A DNA stretch of 40,454 bases from assembly GCA_030430255.1 (NCBI GenBank), contig JAUIGD010000010.1, positions 1 through 40,454 on the forward strand, read 5' to 3'. This DNA is from Verrucomicrobiia bacterium. Lineage in GTDB: Bacteria; Verrucomicrobiota; Verrucomicrobiia; Verrucomicrobiales; DEV007. The position numbers were made by a program, and so were the translations under genes. Under the pieces are notes generated by a model. The model made no database searches. It worked only from the letters and a program-made list of their open reading frames with translations, and was not told where the DNA came from. The first letter of the stretch is position 1; each line of letters begins with the position of its first letter. This document shows, in pieces, positions 30,148 through 39,194 of the stretch.

Positions 30148-31179
30148 TCACGGCACCAGCACCGACTTCACCACCGCGCCGGAGTGCATCTGCTCGAAGG
30201 CGGGCAGCCACTCCGCGAGCGGCCAGCGCCCTCCGATGATGGGTCCGACGTCGAGCGCCCCGGACGCCAGCAGCGCGAGCACCCGCTCCCAGATCGCCCA
30301 GTTGTGGCTGAAGCTGCCCTGCAGCGTCACGTTCTTCTGCACCATCGGGTCCAAGGTGAAGCCGACCGGCCCGGGCCCCCAACCGACCTTGGTGACCCAT
30401 CCCGCCGGGCGCACGAGATCGAGCGCGATCTTCAAAGTGGCGTTCGTCCCGGCGGCGTCGATCACCGCATCGGCGCCGAGGCCGTCCCGCGCGCGCGCCC
30501 AGTCCCCCGCCCCACCGGTCAGGGTCTCGACCCCGTAGCCCGCCCGCGCCGCGGCGAGCCGCACCGCGTCGGTCTCCAGCCCCACCAGCGCGACCTCGGC
30601 GCCGCGCAGCTTGGCGACCGCCGCACACAGGATGCCGATCGGCCCCGGGCCGAGCACCACCACGCGGTCGCCGGGCTCGATGCGGGTGTTGTTGACCACC
30701 GCGTTGTAGGCCACGCAGCAGGGTTCGGTCAGCGCGGCCTCCTCGATGGCCAAGCCCTCCGGCACGCGGTGGAGGCAGCGGGCGGGCACCCGGACGCGGC
30801 GCGTCATCGCCCCGTCGACGCCGTAGCCGAAGCCCTTCCGCGACGGGTCGAGATTGTAGAGGCCACGCCGCGTCATCGGGCTGTCGGCGTCGATCACCGC
30901 CGCCGTCTCGCTGACGGCGCGGTCCCCCTCCGTCCAGCCGCACACCCCCTCACCCACCTCGACCACCGTGCCGCCGAACTCGTGCCCCAGCACCACCGGG
31001 TAGTTGACCGGCCAGCTGTGCGTGGCGTGCCACTGGTGGAGGTCGCTGCCGCACACGCCGACCGCGGCGACCTCCAACAGGACCTCGCCCGGCACCGCTG
31101 CGGGGACAGGGACATCTCGCAGTTCGACCGAGCCGGACTGCGGGGCAAAGTGGACGACGGCGGGCTGCTGGAGGCTCAT
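30148..31179 (-). CDS. Zinc-type medium-chain alcohol/polyol dehydrogenase without structural-zinc cysteines
   Basis: This is a 343-residue MDR protein. Catalytic zinc ligands C43 (G-V-C-G-S-D), H66-E67 (G-H-E-F-G-G) and the E-P-C-C block are present. The Rossmann motif is V-L-G-P-G-P-I-G. In sorbitol/threonine-dehydrogenase relatives a structural zinc is held by four cysteines spaced C-x2-C-x2-C-x7-C; at exactly those positions this protein has D97, S100, T103 and D111, while the surrounding sequence (S-E-T-A-A, R-x-G-L-Y-N-L) is conserved. It probably oxidises a sugar or polyol with NAD(P). It is divergent from the large haem dehydrogenase (133 bp). Confidence 0.88.
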   Translation of the reverse strand: MSLQQPAVVHFAPQSGSVELRDVPVPAAVPGEVLLEVAAVGVCGSDLHQWHATHSWPVNYPVVLGHEFGGTVVEVGEGVCGWTEGDRAVSETAAVIDADSPMTRRGLYNLDPSRKGFGYGVDGAMTRRVRVPARCLHRVPEGLAIEEAALTEPCCVAYNAVVNNTRIEPGDRVVVLGPGPIGILCAAVAKLRGAEVALVGLETDAVRLAAARAGYGVETLTGGAGDWARARDGLGADAVIDAAGTNATLKIALDLVRPAGWVTKVGWGPGPVGFTLDPMVQKNVTLQGSFSHNWAIWERVLALLASGALDVGPIIGGRWPLAEWLPAFEQMHSGAVVKSVLVP

Positions 31180-31312
31180 CGGCCGCCACCGTGCATCCCC
31201 CCCACCCGCGGTTCAAGCCCGCGAGTCGCCACGCGGGCCGCCCGGCTCGCCCGCCCATCGCCGTGAGGATTCCCCTTCCCTCGCCGCGCCTCCGGCCGTA
31301 CACAGTCCCGCG

Positions 31313-34300
31313 ATGACCCGGTTCCTCGCCTTCCTCCTCGTCCTCGCCGCCTCCACCGCCCGACGGCTCGACGCCGCCCCGCTCTGGCGCAGCGACGCGC
31401 CGCTCGCCAACAGCCACCTGCGCTTCGATTTCGAGGCCACCGGCGACGCGGTATTGCACATCGATTCCGCCCCCGGCGCCGCCATCGCCATCCCGCTCGG
31501 TGCAGCTCGGTCCGGCACCGTCGAGTTCGGCCTGCGCCAGCGCGAGGGCGAGCCGGGCGAGGTCGGCGCCTGGCTCGATGGCGAACCGCTCGGCGAGGCC
31601 AGGCACTTCGGTGCGGCCGCCACCGCTACCGGCGGCACCGGCCCCTCGGGGGCGCGCTTCGTCTCCGGCGCCGACGAAGCGCGCGGGACTTTCGACCTGT
31701 CCCGCGACTTCACCGCCTACACGAGATTCCGCACCCGTTCCGGCGGCGGCGCCCTGTTCGCCAAATCGAAGCCCGGCCAAGAGTGGATCCGGGGCGGCAA
31801 GACCCTCTACCTCCGCAACGGCCGCGCCACCTACGACATCGGCTGGGTCGGGGCGATCGGCGGCGGCCCGCGCCTCGACGACGGCGAATGGCACGAGGTG
31901 GTCGTGGTCGCCGGAGACGGCGGCGCCGCCCTCTACGTCGATGGCGAGGAGGTCGCCCGGCGCGCGGACTTCTCCGCGCCGCCACCGGAGGGTGCGCGCT
32001 TTGTCATCGGCGCCTGCGCCGAGGACTTCGGAGGCGACTTCACCGGCGAGATCGCCGCGGTGCGCCTGTGGAGACGGTCGCTCTCCGCTTCCGAAGCCGA
32101 GGACGCCAGCGGCGGCGAGATCGCCGAGATCAACACCGCCGACTTCTTCTGGCAGCCTGAGGCCGACGACGGAGACGCCGCCGGAGCAAGCGACCCCGCG
32201 GTGATCGACGGCTTTCTCGCCTACCCCGTCACGGTCCGCGCCGAGCCAGCAGGAGCCGTGACCATCGGCGAAGTGACGGTGGGCGCGTTGGCCGAGGCCG
32301 ACCATCCGCGCATGGTCTCCGCGTGGGACCACAACTCCCTCGAGCGCGGCGCGCGCATCTACAATGGCCTCTGCATCACCTGCCACGGCAACGACACCAT
32401 CGAGGGGACCCTGCCCACGGCGATGCGCTTCCACGAGGGCGAGTTCAAGAACGGCAAGGACCCGCTGTCGCTCTACAACACCCTCACCAAGGGCTTCAAC
32501 CAAATGATGCCGCAGCCTTGGATGACACCCCAGCAGAAGTGGGACGTCATCCACTACATCCGCGAGACGCTGGTCAAGCCGCACAACCCCTCGCAATACA
32601 CCGAGGCCGACGCCGCATCCATCGCGTCGCTCCCGCGCGGGCTGGGCCTCGGACCGGAGGTGACCGTGGCCTTCGGCCAGGGCGAGCCGAAATGGAAGCA
32701 GATGGACTACGGCCCCGTGCAGTTCTGGACGATCCAGGTAGCTCCGGGCAACATCGCCTACAAGGGCATCGCCGTGCGGCTCGACGAGGGCCCGGGCGGG
32801 GTCGCCGCGGGGAACAAGTGGGCGCTCTACGACCACGACCTCATGCGCGTCGCCGCGGTCTGGCAAGGCGATGGATACATCGACTGGAAAGGGATCGCCT
32901 TCGACCAATCACACGGGACGCACTCCTCGATCGTCGGCGAACCGCTCTTCGTGAACCCGGTCGCGCCCGGCGTCATGTCCCAGCACGGCGAACACGAGGA
33001 CCCGCGATTCCTAGGTCGCGACGGCCTACCCTACGGGCCCCTGCCCCGGGACTGGACCCAGTACAAGGGCACCTACATGCACGGCAACCGCCCCGTGATC
33101 CACTACTCCGTGGGCGGCGCGCAGCTGCTCGAGCTCCCCGGCTACGAGATCATGGGCGAAACGACGGTGTTCACCCGCACGATCCAGGTCTCGCAGGACG
33201 GCCCAGCTCCCATCCTGCGGGTCGCGCCCCCAGGCACCGCCGTCGTCGCCAAGGGCGCCAAGATCGAGGACGAAGGCGAGTTCGTGACCGCCTACCTCCA
33301 GCCGGGTTCACGCGCCAAAATCTTCGTCGCCGCGGCGGACCAGGCCGACCTCGAAGCCTATGCCGCGACCGCCGGCGACGCCATCGACCTCACCGCGCTG
33401 ACCCGCGGCGGCCCGCAGCGCTGGCCGCAGACCGTCACCACCACCGGCAAGGCATCAGCCCACGCCGCGCGCGGGTTCGAAGCCGACGAGATCACGCTGC
33501 CGGAACAGAATCCCTGGCGCTCATGGATGCGGATCGGGGGCTTCGACTTCCTCCCCGGCGGCGACCGGGCGGCCGTCGCGACATGGCTCGGCGACGTGTT
33601 CATCGTCGACGGCATCGGGGCGGAGACCTTCGGCGAACACCGTTGGCAAAGGATCGCCACCGGCCTGTTCCAACCGCTCGGGGTGAAGGTCGTCGACGGC
33701 ACCATCCACGTCTGCTGCCGCGACCAGATCGCCAAGCTGAACGATCTCAACGGCGACGGCGAGATCGACCACATCGAGTGCTTCAACAACGACCACCAGG
33801 TCACCGAACACTTCCACGAGTTCGCCATGGGGTTGCAGACGGACGATGACGGAAACTTCTACTACGCGAAAAGCGCCAGGCACGCGAAGACGGCACTCGT
33901 CCCCCACCACGGCACCCTCCTGCGCGTCAGCGAAGACGGCGCCCGGACCGATATCCTCGCCACGGGCTTCCGCGCCGCCAACGGCGTCTGCCTGAACCCC
34001 GATGGGACGTTCATCGTCACCGACCAAGAGGGACACTGGAACCCGAAGAACCGCATCAACTACGTCAAGGAGGGCGGCTTCTACGGCAACATGTACGGCT
34101 ACCACGACGTCACCGACGAGAGCGACGGAGCGATGGAGCAACCGCTCTGCTGGATCACCAACGCCTTCGACCGCAGCCCCGCCGAACTGATGTGGGTGCC
34201 CGAGGACGCCGCGTGGGGGCCGCTGAACGGCAAACTGCTCAACCTCAGCTACGGGACCGGCAAAATCTTCCTCGTTCCCCACGAGACGATCGGCGGCCAA

Positions 34301-34795
34301 GCGCAGGGCGGCATGATCTCGTTGGGGCTGCAGTTCCCCACCGGTGTCATGCGCGGACGCTTCCACCCCGAGCAACGCCAGCTCTTCGCCACCGGCATGT
34401 TCGCCTGGGCCGGCTCCGCCCGCGGCGATGGCGGCTTCTCCCGCATCCGCCACACCGGCGTGGACCCCGCGCTGCCGGTCGAGCTCAGGGCGCGCGAGGG
34501 CGAGCTGACGCTCACCTTCACCTCACCGGTCGACACCGCCTCCGTCACCACGGGCGCCTTCAAAGTGGAAGCGTGGGACCTGAAACGCACCAAGGGCTAC
34601 GGCTCCAAGCACTTCGACCAGCGCCGCCTGCAGATCGCCGCCGCCCAACTCGCCCCGGATGGCAGATCGGTGACCCTCGCGATCCCCGAGCTCGCCCCCA
34701 CTTGGGGCATGTCCATCGACTACCAACTCCGCGACACCGCGGGGGACGCGTTCGAGGGAAGCATCCACAACTCCATCCATCGACTGCCCGAATAG
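31313..34795 (+). CDS. Large secreted LamG-cytochrome c-DUF6797-beta-propeller dehydrogenase-like protein
   Basis: This encodes 1160 residues from ATG 31313 with a signal peptide (F-L-A-F-L-L-V-L-A-A-S). Residues ~115-265 are LamG/concanavalin-like (Y-T-R-F-R-T-R-S-G-G-G, D-G-E-W-H-E-V-V-V, A-A-V-R-L-W-R-R-S-L). A cytochrome c domain follows with C354-x-x-C357-H358 and a likely Met ligand at 398/399 (Q-M-M-P-Q-P-W). Residues ~450-560 match DUF6797 (Y-K-G-I-A-V-R-L-D, W-K-G-I-A-F-D). From ~745 there is a soluble-glucose-dehydrogenase-like propeller of the Pirellula/Verrucomicrobium 'membrane-bound dehydrogenase' type (D-L-N-G-D-G-E-I-D-H, G-L-Q-T-D-D-D-G-N-F-Y-Y-A-K, F-I-V-T-D-Q-E-G-H-W). It probably passes electrons from sugar oxidation to the haem in the periplasm. 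Confidence 0.9.
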   Translation: MTRFLAFLLVLAASTARRLDAAPLWRSDAPLANSHLRFDFEATGDAVLHIDSAPGAAIAIPLGAARSGTVEFGLRQREGEPGEVGAWLDGEPLGEARHFGAAATATGGTGPSGARFVSGADEARGTFDLSRDFTAYTRFRTRSGGGALFAKSKPGQEWIRGGKTLYLRNGRATYDIGWVGAIGGGPRLDDGEWHEVVVVAGDGGAALYVDGEEVARRADFSAPPPEGARFVIGACAEDFGGDFTGEIAAVRLWRRSLSASEAEDASGGEIAEINTADFFWQPEADDGDAAGASDPAVIDGFLAYPVTVRAEPAGAVTIGEVTVGALAEADHPRMVSAWDHNSLERGARIYNGLCITCHGNDTIEGTLPTAMRFHEGEFKNGKDPLSLYNTLTKGFNQMMPQPWMTPQQKWDVIHYIRETLVKPHNPSQYTEADAASIASLPRGLGLGPEVTVAFGQGEPKWKQMDYGPVQFWTIQVAPGNIAYKGIAVRLDEGPGGVAAGNKWALYDHDLMRVAAVWQGDGYIDWKGIAFDQSHGTHSSIVGEPLFVNPVAPGVMSQHGEHEDPRFLGRDGLPYGPLPRDWTQYKGTYMHGNRPVIHYSVGGAQLLELPGYEIMGETTVFTRTIQVSQDGPAPILRVAPPGTAVVAKGAKIEDEGEFVTAYLQPGSRAKIFVAAADQADLEAYAATAGDAIDLTALTRGGPQRWPQTVTTTGKASAHAARGFEADEITLPEQNPWRSWMRIGGFDFLPGGDRAAVATWLGDVFIVDGIGAETFGEHRWQRIATGLFQPLGVKVVDGTIHVCCRDQIAKLNDLNGDGEIDHIECFNNDHQVTEHFHEFAMGLQTDDDGNFYYAKSARHAKTALVPHHGTLLRVSEDGARTDILATGFRAANGVCLNPDGTFIVTDQEGHWNPKNRINYVKEGGFYGNMYGYHDVTDESDGAMEQPLCWITNAFDRSPAELMWVPEDAAWGPLNGKLLNLSYGTGKIFLVPHETIGGQAQGGMISLGLQFPTGVMRGRFHPEQRQLFATGMFAWAGSARGDGGFSRIRHTGVDPALPVELRAREGELTLTFTSPVDTASVTTGAFKVEAWDLKRTKGYGSKHFDQRRLQIAAAQLAPDGRSVTLAIPELAPTWGMSIDYQLRDTAGDAFEGSIHNSIHRLPE

Positions 34796-34803
34796 CCGCA
34801 CCG

Positions 34804-34877
34804 CAGCCGGTTTGGCCAGCCGTTTGGCCAGCCGTTTGGCCAGCCGGTTTGCCCAGCCGTTTGGCCAGCCGTTTGGC
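34804..34877. repeat. Minisatellite: 37-bp unit (13+12+12) repeated twice
   Basis: Six units of CAGCCGTTTGGC occur in a row. Units one and four carry an extra G (CAGCCGGTTTGGC / CAGCCGGTTTGCC), so the array is a 37-bp higher-order unit duplicated once. It begins 9 nt past the stop of the haem dehydrogenase. In a length-variable array this could form stacked hairpins at the mRNA 3' end. Confidence 0.93.
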
Positions 34878-35000
34878 CAGTCCGGCCGGTGCCGGGAGCC
34901 CCCACCGCCACCGACGCACCCGAGGCCGGGGATTCGCGGTGACCTCAATCGATGCACCCCCGCCCCGACCGTGGCGGCGAACGCGGGAGGTCGCCCTTCC

Positions 35001-35110
35001 AAGAGGCTGTCGGGCTCCGGACTGCGACTTGCCCACCTGCGGCCCGATCAAAAATACCCGCCGGAGCGTTTTGCCTCGCCATCCCGATGCGATCCCGTCA
35101 AGATCGGGCG
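35001..35110 (+). repeat. Possible degenerate family 2 repeat
   Basis: AAGAGGCTGTCGGGCTCCGGAC resembles the family 2 terminus, and GCCTCGCCATCCCGATGCGAT resembles the conserved centre seen near 39110. Between these the match is poor. This is tentative. Confidence 0.25.
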
Positions 35111-37831
35111 ATGATGATCCCGCGGCCCCACCCTCTCGCGACCATCGCGCTCGCCTTCTCCCTGGCCAGTCTGCCCTGTCGCGGTCAATCGACGGTCGCC
35201 TATCAGGTCGCCCCCGCCACCGTGGGTGCCCAAGAGTTTGGTGGCGCGCTCGGCATGGACTTCGATGTCCTCCAGCCGGTCGAGATCGTGCAGCTCGGCG
35301 CCTTCGACTCCGCCTCGGACGGGCTCAACCGCCCCCTGACGGTCGAGCTTTGGTCACGCGACAACGGCGGCACCCCGGACGACGCGACTGACGACTTCGG
35401 CAGTTCGTTGCTCGCCTTCCTCACCTTCACCACCGCCGAGCCCGGCGCCCTCGAAGGCGGCAGCCGCTTCAAGGACTTACCCGCCCCGGTCTCGCTCGCC
35501 CCCGGCAGCTACACGATCGTCGCCCACGGCTACGGTACCGGCGAACCGAACCTCAACATCGGCAACGGCGGGATCCCCGCCGCAGCGGGGCTCTCTACCG
35601 ATTCCGGCGGCGGCGCCCTCGCCTTCGTCGGCACCTCCCGCTGGGGCGCCGACCCCGGCCTCTTCCCCTCCAACCCGGACGGCGGGCCAGCGCAACGGTA
35701 CGGCGCCGGCTCGTTCGCCTTCCTCCTCCCCGACTCCGACGGAGACGGCCTCCCAGACGCGTATGAACTCGCCCACGGGCTCGACCCCGAAGATCCCGAC
35801 GACGCCGTCGCCGACCTCGACTCCGACGGCGCGAACAACCTCCGAGAGTTCCTCGACGGCTCCGACCCCGAGGAGCCGGACACCGACGGCGACGGCATCG
35901 CCGACGGCCCCGAAACGGGGACGGGCATCTTCGTCGATGCCGACGACCGCGGCACCAGCCCGCTCGACCCCGACAGCGATCGCGACGGCTTGCCCGACAG
36001 CATCGAAAGCGGCAGCGGCAGTTTCATCGACGAGGACGACACCGGCACCCTGCCGGTGGTCTTTGACACCGATGGCGATGGCGCCGATGACGGCCTCGAG
36101 CTCTTCAACACCTCCGACCCCACCGACGGCGCCAGCACCCCGGGCGACCGCTTCGGCGAGGCCGCCTACCGGATCGCCAACGGGCGCTCCGGCAACCAGG
36201 CCTTCGAAGGGCCGCTCGGGCTCGACTTCGATCTCGCAGCCACCGTCAACGTGCGGCAGTTGGGCGCCTTCGACGCCGGCGGCGACGGCCTGGCCAACCC
36301 GATCACCGTCGAACTCTGGTCCCGCGACAACAACGGCACGCCTGACCTGCCCGGCGACGACAGCGGCCTGGCGATCTTGACCATGCTCACGATCAACCCC
36401 GGCGAGGGCGCCCTGCAGGGGAGCAATCGTTTCAAAGCCTTGCCGGCACCGCTGGAGCTCGCCCCCGGCTCCTACACGGTCGTCGCCCACGGCTTCAACG
36501 CCGCCGACCCGAACTACAATCTCGGCGCCCGCCCGGGCGCCCCGGAAGGGCTGACCACCAGCGGCTCCGCCGCGGTCACTTTCCTGCGCGGCCGCTTCGG
36601 CCCCGCCGGCACCGGCGGCGCCTTCCCCCCCAACCCGGACGGAGGCGAACCGAACCAATACGGCGCCGGCACCTTCTCCTTCACCACCGACGACGCCGAC
36701 AACGACGGCCTCCCCGACTTCTACGAAGCCGCCACCCCAGGCCTCGACCCGAACGACCCCACCGACGCCGCCGGCGACCCCGACATGGACGGCCTCGATA
36801 CCCTCACAGAATTCCAGAACGGCACCGACCCGAACCTCGCCGACACCGACGGCGACGGCATCGACGACGCCGCGGAGGTCTCCGGCCCGACCGACCCGCT
36901 CCTCGCCGATACCGATGGCGATGGCCTCAACGACGGTGACGAGAGCACCCATTCGACCGACCCGCTCGACCCCGACTCCGACGACGACGGGTTCAGCGAC
37001 GGGCGCGAGGTCGCCAGCGGCTCGGACCCGAACGATGCCGACAGCCGACCGGTGATCACCTATCTCGGCCAACTCGCCTACGACCTCTCCCCCGGGACGA
37101 CCGGCAACCAGTCCTTCGGCGGGGCGCTCGGCGCGGACTTCGTCGTCGAAGAACCCATCTTCGTGGTCGAACTCGGCGCCTTCGACAGCGGCTCGGACGG
37201 GCTGGCGCTGCCGATCCGCGTCCAGCTCTGGTCACGCGACGACGCCGGCACCCCGGACGACCCCGCCGACGACAGCGGCGGCGCGGCGCTCGCCGAGATG
37301 CTCCTGACGCCTGCCCAACCCGGCGACCTCCGCGGAGGCCACCGCGTCGCCCCCCTCGCCGCACCGCTGCTGCTCCCGGCTGGCCCCTACACCATCACCG
37401 CCTCCGGGTATGGCGCCGGCGAACCGAACGGCAACCTGGGCGTCCCGACCCCGCCCCTCGACCCGGCCCGCTTTTCGACCTCAGCCGACCCCGCCCTGCG
37501 CTTCGTCGGCGGCGGGCGATTCGGCGCCGCGGGCACCTTCCCCGCCACCGCCGACAGCGGCCCCGCCTACCGCTACGCCGCGGGCACCTTCGCCTTTGAA
37601 GTGCCGCCGGCCGCCCCGTTCGCGATCACCTCGGTGACCCTCGACCCAACCGCGGGCACCACCACGGTGACCTGGAACTCCGAACCGGGCGTCTTCTACT
37701 CGATCGAGAGCTCCCCCGACCTCGTTGTCTGGCAAGAGATCGACGACAGCATCGAGTCTGGCGGCACCACCACCAGCACCACCGTCCCGGCCTCAGAAGG
37801 GAACTTGTTCTACCGCGTGTTTGTCCCTTAA
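35111..37831 (+). CDS. Secreted protein with three copies of a repeated ~175-residue domain and TSP3-like calcium-binding linkers
   Basis: This is a 906-residue protein with a signal peptide to about residue 25. Three copies of one domain lie at ~31-207, ~351-526 and ~655-831. Each runs G-x-Q-x-F-x-G-x-L-G-x-D-F, L-G-A-F-D-S-x-S-D-G-L, V-x-L-W-S-R-D, R-x-x-x-L-x-A-P, Y-T-I-V-A-H-G-Y, F-V-G-x-x-R-x-G and R-Y-A-A-G-T-F-A-F. The linkers (~208-345 and ~527-643) are thrombospondin-type-3-like, with D-x-D-x-D-G-x-x-D motifs expected to bind calcium. The tail (~832-906) is the W-N-S-E-P-G-V-F-Y-S-I-E-S-S module ending F-Y-R-V-F-V-P. I know no name for the repeated domain; a beta-sandwich is my guess. 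No enzyme motif is visible. Confidence 0.9.
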   Translation: MMIPRPHPLATIALAFSLASLPCRGQSTVAYQVAPATVGAQEFGGALGMDFDVLQPVEIVQLGAFDSASDGLNRPLTVELWSRDNGGTPDDATDDFGSSLLAFLTFTTAEPGALEGGSRFKDLPAPVSLAPGSYTIVAHGYGTGEPNLNIGNGGIPAAAGLSTDSGGGALAFVGTSRWGADPGLFPSNPDGGPAQRYGAGSFAFLLPDSDGDGLPDAYELAHGLDPEDPDDAVADLDSDGANNLREFLDGSDPEEPDTDGDGIADGPETGTGIFVDADDRGTSPLDPDSDRDGLPDSIESGSGSFIDEDDTGTLPVVFDTDGDGADDGLELFNTSDPTDGASTPGDRFGEAAYRIANGRSGNQAFEGPLGLDFDLAATVNVRQLGAFDAGGDGLANPITVELWSRDNNGTPDLPGDDSGLAILTMLTINPGEGALQGSNRFKALPAPLELAPGSYTVVAHGFNAADPNYNLGARPGAPEGLTTSGSAAVTFLRGRFGPAGTGGAFPPNPDGGEPNQYGAGTFSFTTDDADNDGLPDFYEAATPGLDPNDPTDAAGDPDMDGLDTLTEFQNGTDPNLADTDGDGIDDAAEVSGPTDPLLADTDGDGLNDGDESTHSTDPLDPDSDDDGFSDGREVASGSDPNDADSRPVITYLGQLAYDLSPGTTGNQSFGGALGADFVVEEPIFVVELGAFDSGSDGLALPIRVQLWSRDDAGTPDDPADDSGGAALAEMLLTPAQPGDLRGGHRVAPLAAPLLLPAGPYTITASGYGAGEPNGNLGVPTPPLDPARFSTSADPALRFVGGGRFGAAGTFPATADSGPAYRYAAGTFAFEVPPAAPFAITSVTLDPTAGTTTVTWNSEPGVFYSIESSPDLVVWQEIDDSIESGGTTTSTTVPASEGNLFYRVFVP

Positions 37832-37859
37832 CCTCGCCCTCCGAGCCCCTTTTCGCGAT

Positions 37860-38999
37860 ATGAAACTAGGACCCTACGCCCTCCTCGCCACCGGCTTCGC
37901 CGCCCTCAGCCCGGTCGCCCACGCAGGGATTATCGCCTACGACATCCCGGCCGGCAGCGTCGGCGTGCAGAACTTCGGCGGCAGCGTGGGCATGGAATTC
38001 GACGTCCGCGACGCTTCCGGCATCAACGTCACCCACGTCGGCGTGTTCGACTCGGGATCGGACGGCATCAACGGGTCGCTCAACGTCGCGATGTACAACC
38101 GCATCACCGAAGCGCCGCTCGCTGGCGCTTCCGCCAGCCTCAACGGCACCGATGGTGCGGCGACCGGTGGGCACCGCTTTGTCGAGCTCGGCAGCCCGGT
38201 CCACCTCGCCGGTGGCTTCCGAGGCGTCATCGCCGCCGATGGCTACAACGGCTCGGAACTCCTCGGCAACGGCATCGCCGGACGCACCACCGACGGCGGC
38301 GGGGCGCTGGAGTTCGTCGGCCTCGGCCGCTGGCTCGCCACGCCCGGCTTCCCCACCAACATCGACGGCGGCCCCGCCAACCGCTACGCCGCCGGATCGT
38401 TCATGTTCGAGAACGTCCCGGATGCAGCGGGTCCGGCGAACGCCCTACAGGCCCCCGACGGCACCGTCGGCACGCAAACCTACGGCGGCTCCCTCGGCAT
38501 CACGTTCATCGTCACCCAGTCCGTGACCGTCGACGCCCTCGCCGCCTTCGACTCGGGTGGCGACGGCTTCTCCGGTTCGGTCACCACCGAACTCTGGACC
38601 CGCTCCGGCGGCAACGGGGACGCCATCCTCGGCAGCCAAACCTTCACCGCCGGGTCGCCCGGCGCCCTCGCCGATGGCCACCGCTACCAGCCGCTCGCTT
38701 CACCCCTGACGCTGGCCCCGGGGGAATACGCCATCGTCGCCTACGGCTTCAGCGCAGACGACCCCAACGGAAACATCGGCACCGGCAACGACTTCAGCCT
38801 CTGGGACACCCAAAACGGCGCGCTGGAGTTCGTCGGATCGGCCTACGGCGCCGCCGGCGCCTATCCCGCCAATGCCGACGCCCGCCCGGCCCAGTACCTC
38901 GCCGGTTCCTTCTCCTACACTGTGGTCCCTGAGCCCGCCGCCGGCGGACTGCTCGCCACCGCCCTCCTGCTCGGCCTCGCCCGGCGGCGCCGCTCCTGA
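37860..38999 (+). CDS. PEP-CTERM protein with two copies of the same repeated domain
   Basis: This is a 379-residue protein. A signal peptide ends near P-V-A-H-A-G. Two copies of the domain of the previous gene fill ~26-185 (Y-D-I-P-A-G-S-V-G-V-Q-N-F-G-G) and ~189-353 (G-T-V-G-T-Q-T-Y-G-G-S-L-G). The C-terminus is a PEP-CTERM sorting signal: V-P-E-P, a hydrophobic stretch L-L-A-T-A-L-L-L-G-L-A and the basic end R-R-R-R-S. PEP-CTERM proteins are handled by exosortase and usually end up in the extracellular matrix or envelope. It starts 28 bp after the stop of the preceding gene and is probably co-transcribed with it. Confidence 0.92.
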   Translation: MKLGPYALLATGFAALSPVAHAGIIAYDIPAGSVGVQNFGGSVGMEFDVRDASGINVTHVGVFDSGSDGINGSLNVAMYNRITEAPLAGASASLNGTDGAATGGHRFVELGSPVHLAGGFRGVIAADGYNGSELLGNGIAGRTTDGGGALEFVGLGRWLATPGFPTNIDGGPANRYAAGSFMFENVPDAAGPANALQAPDGTVGTQTYGGSLGITFIVTQSVTVDALAAFDSGGDGFSGSVTTELWTRSGGNGDAILGSQTFTAGSPGALADGHRYQPLASPLTLAPGEYAIVAYGFSADDPNGNIGTGNDFSLWDTQNGALEFVGSAYGAAGAYPANADARPAQYLAGSFSYTVVPEPAAGGLLATALLLGLARRRRS

Positions 39000-39020
39000 A
39001 ACGGTCGCCGCCGCCCGGAA

Positions 39021-39173
39021 CAGGAGGCTGCCGGATTGACCCGGCCCGGATCGATTGCCCCATTGCCCGTTTCGCCACGCTGTCTCGTCCCTGATCTCGA
39101 TCGACTCCTCGCCATCGGAACGATCGGGATCGCGTTCCTACACCGTTCGAACTCGAAAGTCCTGAGTCCGAGG
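39021..39173 (-). repeat. Family 2 dispersed repeat, second copy
   Basis: In reverse complement, about 39090-39166 aligns without gaps to 27372-27448 (about 80% by eye), including CGATGGCGAGGAGT and GATCGAGATCAG. The end AGGAGGCTGCCGGA (39022-39035) matches the family 2 terminus. A short GCCCGGATCGATTGCCCC at 39053-39070 resembles a family 1 left end. It fills the 195-bp gap between two secreted-protein genes. Confidence 0.6.
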
Positions 39174-39194
39174 ATCCCCTCGGGCGCGCCCCCG

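Larger units (their letters stand above)
34796..35110. other. 315-bp intergenic gap with a higher-order tandem repeat
   Basis: It contains no gene I can support. It holds the 12/13-bp minisatellite (34804-34877) and a segment from 35001 beginning AAGAGGCTGTCGGG that weakly resembles a family 2 end. The start of the next gene is at the right edge, with no clear promoter. Confidence 0.6.

Noticed and set aside
34804-34877. CRISPR array
   Set aside because: The units are contiguous 12-13-mers with no spacers, and no cas gene is nearby; it is a minisatellite.
39053-39070. A full additional family 1 repeat near 39050
   Set aside because: Only about 18 bases resemble the left end, and the rest of the element is absent. 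I mention it as a motif within the family 2 copy instead.
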